Source: Gammaproteobacteria bacterium
Lineage (GTDB): Bacteria > Pseudomonadota > Gammaproteobacteria > Chromatiales > Chromatiaceae
DNA: 9,621 bases
NCBI GenBank assembly: GCA_029287695.1
Contig: JARFQQ010000012.1
Coordinates: 1 to 9,621 of the forward strand
Direction: 5' to 3'
The notes below the pieces were generated by a model. The model saw nothing but the letters and a program-made list of their open reading frames with translations, was not told the origin of the DNA and ran no database searches. Shown here piece by piece: positions 6,397 through 9,621 of the stretch. Each line of letters starts with the position of its first letter. The stretch's first letter is position 1. The translations under genes were made by a program, and so were the position numbers.

Positions 6397-9069
6397 GTGA
6401 CTTCCGGACAAGTCAGAGACGAACAGCAGTTTTCAGCTGACTACCCCAGCCCTCCGCATACACTGAGTGCCGCGCAGACTGCCGAGCTGTTGCAGGTCAA
6501 GCCCGCCCATGGCCTCGATACGAATGAGGCCACAGAACGCTATCGCCGTTTTGGCCCCAACAGCATTCGCGAAAGCGAGCAGCGAGGCTTTCTTTACAAG
6601 CTGCTGATGCAGTTCAGGGATGTCATGATCCTCGTGTTGCTCGCCGCCGCAGCCATTGCAGGTGCAATCGGGGAAACAAGCGATACCGTCGTGATTCTCC
6701 TGATCGTGCTGCTCAATGCAATCATTGGCGCCGTACAGGAGTACAGGGCCGAGCAGGCGGTCGCTGCGCTGAAAAAGATGACCGAGCCTGATGCGCGCGT
6801 TCGCCGGGGTGGCCATTTTCACACAGTACCATCCGAGGAGGTCGTGCCGGGCGATATCGTGCTCGTCGAGGCCGGCAACGTGGTGCCCTCTGACCTGCGT
6901 CTCTTTGAAACTGTGGATTGCCAGGTCGACGAATCGGCACTGACCGGTGAATCCACCACGGTCGACAAGCAGACGGACAGACTCGATGTCGAAGACCTGC
7001 TCGCTGCTGATCGTACGAACATGGCTTTCAAGGGCACCAATGTTACGCGCGGGCGGGCACTGGGTGTCGCGGTTGCCACCGGCGACAGGACAGAAATCGG
7101 TCGGATCGCCGCGTTGCTGAGGGAGCATGAAAAGCAGCCCACGCCGCTGCAGGCGCGTCTCGGACGTTTCAGCAAGCGACTTGCTGTTGCCGTGATCATG
7201 ATCGCCCTGGTTGTCTTCATTGCGGGGCTGGTGCGCGGAGAGGAGCTGTTGCTGATGTTGTTGACCTCGGTGAGCCTTGCCGTGGCGGCGATCCCCGAAG
7301 CCCTGCCGGCCGTCATCACGATCGCCCTCGCGCTGGGCGCAAAGAAGATGGGTCTGCACAATGCGCTCATGCGGCGTTTGCCGACTGTCGAAACGCTCGG
7401 ATCCGTGACCTGGATCTGTTCCGACAAGACCGGCACCCTGACGACCAACGAGATGCGTCTTGAGCTGCTGCATGCCGCAGGTACCGACGCTTCCAGTCTG
7501 AGCGAAACGGATAACACAGCTCCGCTGTGGCAGTTGCTTGGCAAGGCGCTGGCGTTGAGTACGGATGTGACACTCGATCTGAAGGGCAGGGCAGTTGGCG
7601 ATCCGACGGAGATCGCGCTCTATCTCGGGGCGCTCGATGGCGAGTTCATCAAGGATGATCTCGAACAGGAGCATCCGCGTCTCGCCGAACTGCCATTCGA
7701 GTCGGAGCGGCGCCGGATGACAACCCTGCATGATGACCATGGTCGCGTGCTCTCCTTCACCAAGGGGGCGCCCGAGGCCGTCTTGCCTGTCTGCTCCAGC
7801 CAGTTGGCAGTTGACGGTTCCGAAGAGCCTCTCTCCGAAGCGCTCCATGCCGAGGCGGAGAGAATGGCGGCAGAGGGTTACCGCGTCCTCGCGATTGCCT
7901 GCCGGCGATTCGACTCGGTCCCCGGGACACTGCGTTCCGGGGAAATCGAGAGCGGGATGCAGTTTCTCGGACTCGTCGGCCTGATCGACCCGCCGCGTCC
8001 CGAGGCATTGAAGGCCGTCAGGGACTGTCGCACTGCAGGCATCCATCCCGTCATGATCACGGGCGATCACCCGGGCACGGCACGCGCCATCGCGAAAAGG
8101 CTCGAGATTCCCTCGGACGGGGTCATGACAGGCGCGGAGATGGCAGACCTCGATGATGAAGAGCTCGCACTGCGGGTGAAAGGGATTTCCGTCTATGCGC
8201 GCGTTTCACCCGAGCAGAAAATCAAGATCGTCAAGGCGCTGCAGGCGCATGGCGAGTATGTCGCCATGACAGGAGACGGCGTCAACGATGCGCCGGCGCT
8301 CAAGCGAGCAAATATCGGCATTGCGATGGGGCAGAAGGGGACGGACGTTGCGCGCGAGGCAAGCGATATGGTGCTCATGGATGACAACTTCGCCACTATC
8401 GTGCGTGCGGTCAGAGAGGGACGCCGGATCTTCGACAACATCCGCAAGTTCATCAAGTACACCATGACAAGCAATTCGGGCGAAGTCTGGACGCTCTTCC
8501 TCGCACCTTTTCTTGGCCTCCCGCTTCCGCTTGTTCCTGTGCAGATTCTCTGGATCAATCTTGTGACAGACGGGTTGCCGGGTCTGGCCATGTCACTCGA
8601 GCCGCAGGAAAAAAACATCATGCAGCGGCCACCAAGACCACCCGAGGAGAGGATTTTCGCTCACGGGATGTGGCAGCACATGCTCTGGGTCGGCTTGCTC
8701 ATCGGGGGGCTGTCGCTTGGCGCGCAGGCCTGGGCATGGCATGGCGGTTCGGAGAACTGGCAGACGATCGTCTTTACCGTGCTGACTTTTTCCCAGCTTG
8801 CCCATGCACTCGTCATTCGTTCAGAGACAGAATCACTCTTTTCAATCGGTCTCTTCAGTAATCCGCAACTGCTGCTCGCTATTTTGCTGACGGTTGTTTT
8901 ACAGCTGGTCGTGATTTACGTGCCCTTCTTCAACGATATTTTCCAGACATCGCCTCTGGCGATGCACGAGTTGCTCGTCTGTTTCCTGTTGCCGCTGGTT
9001 GTTTTCGTGCTTGTGGAGTTGGAGAAACTCGCCAGCAGGAGAGGCTGGCTCTATGATTTCAACAGGTGA
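6397..9069 (+). CDS. P2-type (calcium-type, P2A-like) cation-transporting ATPase
   Basis: An 890-residue inner-membrane pump that moves a cation, probably Ca2+, out of the cytoplasm with ATP through an aspartyl-phosphate intermediate. N-terminal cation-ATPase domain: HTLSAAQTAELLQV to RFGPNSIRE. M1-M2 follow from about residue 75. Actuator-domain TGES is at 183-186. M4 has AVAAIPEALPAVITIALA with E301 in PEALP. The phosphorylated residue is D343 in CSDKTGTLT. The nucleotide-binding KGAPE Lys is K456. The hinge TGDGVNDAPAL has D627 and D631. Transport residues match SERCA (eukaryotic reference Ca2+ pump): N693 and E696 in M5 (TSNSGEVW), and N721, T724 and D725 in M6 (WINLVTDGLP). The M8 position equivalent to SERCA E908 appears to be Q800 (TFSQLAHAL), so site I may be altered. 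The C-terminal cation-ATPase domain is complete. The start is GTG 6397 with GGGGC upstream; no other start precedes conserved sequence. Transport of Mn2+ or another cation cannot be excluded. Confidence 0.95.
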   Translation: MTSGQVRDEQQFSADYPSPPHTLSAAQTAELLQVKPAHGLDTNEATERYRRFGPNSIRESEQRGFLYKLLMQFRDVMILVLLAAAAIAGAIGETSDTVVILLIVLLNAIIGAVQEYRAEQAVAALKKMTEPDARVRRGGHFHTVPSEEVVPGDIVLVEAGNVVPSDLRLFETVDCQVDESALTGESTTVDKQTDRLDVEDLLAADRTNMAFKGTNVTRGRALGVAVATGDRTEIGRIAALLREHEKQPTPLQARLGRFSKRLAVAVIMIALVVFIAGLVRGEELLLMLLTSVSLAVAAIPEALPAVITIALALGAKKMGLHNALMRRLPTVETLGSVTWICSDKTGTLTTNEMRLELLHAAGTDASSLSETDNTAPLWQLLGKALALSTDVTLDLKGRAVGDPTEIALYLGALDGEFIKDDLEQEHPRLAELPFESERRRMTTLHDDHGRVLSFTKGAPEAVLPVCSSQLAVDGSEEPLSEALHAEAERMAAEGYRVLAIACRRFDSVPGTLRSGEIESGMQFLGLVGLIDPPRPEALKAVRDCRTAGIHPVMITGDHPGTARAIAKRLEIPSDGVMTGAEMADLDDEELALRVKGISVYARVSPEQKIKIVKALQAHGEYVAMTGDGVNDAPALKRANIGIAMGQKGTDVAREASDMVLMDDNFATIVRAVREGRRIFDNIRKFIKYTMTSNSGEVWTLFLAPFLGLPLPLVPVQILWINLVTDGLPGLAMSLEPQEKNIMQRPPRPPEERIFAHGMWQHMLWVGLLIGGLSLGAQAWAWHGGSENWQTIVFTVLTFSQLAHALVIRSETESLFSIGLFSNPQLLLAILLTVVLQLVVIYVPFFNDIFQTSPLAMHELLVCFLLPLVVFVLVELEKLASRRGWLYDFNR

Positions 9070-9098
9070 AGCCGGGCAATCCACGCCCTCTTTTCAAG

Positions 9099-9116
9099 CT
9101 GTCATAAAAGATTCAT
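9099..9116 (+). promoter_or_regulatory. Possible Pho-box-like direct repeat
   Basis: CTGTCAT (9099-9105), a 4-base AAAA spacer, then GATTCAT (9110-9116) follow the 7+4 base, 11-base-period layout of PhoB boxes. The first half matches the E. coli consensus half-site exactly, the second only 4 of 7. CTGTCAT also occurs by chance inside coding sequence in this window (for example in the FAH gene), so this is weak. Confidence 0.25.
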
Positions 9117-9180
9117 CAAGGATATCTGGCTTTTTTCGCCAGCATTCATGGATAGATTGCGTTTTGTCATGTCGGCTCAC

Positions 9181-9219
9181 TGGCGTGAAAAGCATATAGA
9201 ACATATATTTCTGTATATG
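9181..9219 (+). promoter_or_regulatory. Possible promoter with AT-rich inverted repeat upstream of the basic-tailed gene
   Basis: TATATT (9204-9209) matches a -10 box in 5 of 6 positions. A poor -35, TGGCGT (9181-9186), lies 17 bases upstream. The -10 sits inside an imperfect inverted repeat: CATATA (9193-9198) with TATATG (9214-9219), and GAA (9199-9201) with TTC (9209-9211). A repressor could therefore cover it. The 5' leader would be about 70 bases. Confidence 0.3.
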
Positions 9220-9275
9220 AGACCATCACGGGAATGTCTGCCCTTGATGATATTTACAGTCGGGCAATGCAATCT

Positions 9276-9280
9276 GGAGA
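9276..9280 (+). promoter_or_regulatory. Ribosome binding site for the basic-tailed gene
   Basis: GGAGA ends 5 bases before ATG 9286. It favours that start over the ATG at 9281, which lies in a different frame and is too close to the site. Confidence 0.75.
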
Positions 9281-9285
9281 ATGAC

Positions 9286-9621
9286 ATGGCAACGAGAAAG
9301 AAGGCAGCGAAGAAAAAGGCAGCAAAAAAATCGGTGCGGAAAGAGAAGGCTGCAGTCGCAAAGGTCCTGGATCAGCTCGAGTCGACCGCCGGTGATGTGC
9401 TGGATGAAGTCATGCAGGTTGTCTCTGTCGTCACAGACAAGGTGTCTGATGTCGCAGGCGACGCTGCTGGCAAAACCATGACAGCGTCCGAAAAACCTGT
9501 CGAGCTCCTGAAGTCCGTGCTTGCCGAGGTGATGGAACTCGGAGAATCCTCGGTCAAGGTGATCGGAAACAAGTTCGATGACCTGCGCGCCTCTATCATG
9601 GAATCCGAAGAGGAGATCGAG
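9286..9621 (+). CDS. Lysine/alanine-rich N-tail protein, phasin-like or histone-like, 3'-truncated by window edge
   Basis: The frame is open for 112 codons to the window end with no stop. Residues 1-24 are very basic (MATRKKAAKKKAAKKS...), resembling histone H1-like or KPAA-type DNA-binding tails. After this the protein becomes acidic and helical: heptad-like hydrophobic spacing in VLDQLESTAGDVLDEVMQVV, VVTDKVSDVAGDAAGK, then LLKSVLAEVMELGESSVKVI and the acidic MESEEEIE at the edge. There is no signal peptide and no membrane segment. A basic tail plus amphipathic helices is found in PhaF-like phasins, which bind both PHA granules and nucleoid DNA, although there the basic tail is C-terminal. 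A nucleoid-associated protein unrelated to PHA is equally possible. Start ATG 9286 has a strong Shine-Dalgarno sequence. I do not recognise the family with certainty. Confidence 0.8.
   Translation, partial: MATRKKAAKKKAAKKSVRKEKAAVAKVLDQLESTAGDVLDEVMQVVSVVTDKVSDVAGDAAGKTMTASEKPVELLKSVLAEVMELGESSVKVIGNKFDDLRASIMESEEEIE

Larger units (their letters stand above)
9070..9285. other. AT-rich intergenic region before the basic-tailed gene
   Basis: These 216 bases carry no supported gene. They include a Pho-box-like direct repeat (9099-9116), a small hairpin CTGGC/GCCAG at 9126-9142 with its T-run inside the loop (so not a terminator), a competing arm CTGGCG at 9180-9185, and an AT-rich inverted repeat with a possible -10 element (9193-9219). 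The length and AT-richness suggest the regulatory region of the gene at 9286. No clear terminator for the ATPase gene is seen. Confidence 0.6.

Noticed and set aside
6433..8070. A long open frame on the - strand opposite the P-type ATPase gene, and a similar one at 2895-3899 opposite the RND gene
   Set aside because: The encoded sequences are rich in Arg, His, Gln and Asp with no recognisable domains. They mirror well-supported genes on the + strand, as expected for antisense frames in GC-rich DNA.
9126..9142. CTGGC/GCCAG hairpin with a T-run as terminator of the ATPase gene
   Set aside because: The six Ts lie in the loop, not after the stem, so it lacks the terminator layout.

Overview
The window reads as an ordinary chromosomal segment of a proteobacterium, most likely a gammaproteobacterium. 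The base composition is GC-rich by eye (not computed). It carries a purE-purK pair with overlapping stop and start codons, a polyhydroxyalkanoate (PHA) system protein, an RND efflux permease with a short cytoplasmic N-terminus, and a P2-type cation ATPase. All supported genes lie on the + strand. I see no insertion sequence, integrase, tRNA, rRNA or CRISPR array, and no clear sign of recent transfer.

Layout: (1) 2-574, the 3' part of a fumarylacetoacetate hydrolase (FAH) family enzyme cut by the window edge. (2) 575-971, a ~400-base gene-free stretch with a weak terminator-like hairpin, a 16-bp perfect palindrome, an A-rich tract, and a leader region in which two competing hairpins share one arm. 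(3) 972-4313, a complete RND efflux permease with no membrane fusion (adaptor) gene beside it. (4) 4405-5990, purE and purK, the two-enzyme route that carboxylates AIR (aminoimidazole ribonucleotide) to CAIR in purine synthesis. (5) 6033-6308, a small PHA_gran_rgn-type protein, followed by the best rho-independent terminator in the window. (6) 6397-9069, a GTG-initiated P2A-like (calcium-type) P-type ATPase. (7) 9070-9285, an AT-rich intergenic stretch with a possible Pho-box-like repeat and a possible promoter. (8) 9286 to the window end, the start of a protein with a lysine/alanine-rich basic tail followed by helical segments, possibly a phasin-like or histone-like protein.

Functional reading: purE, purK and the PHA-system gene are closely spaced and end in one terminator, so they may be co-transcribed. 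The RND pump and the ATPase look like separate units with their own upstream regions. The last protein could be functionally linked to the PHA-system gene if it is a granule-associated protein, but that is inference. I found no convincing new multi-gene system. The items most worth checking are the basic-tailed protein and its upstream region, the adaptor-less RND gene with its structured leader, and the partly changed ion-site residues of the ATPase.
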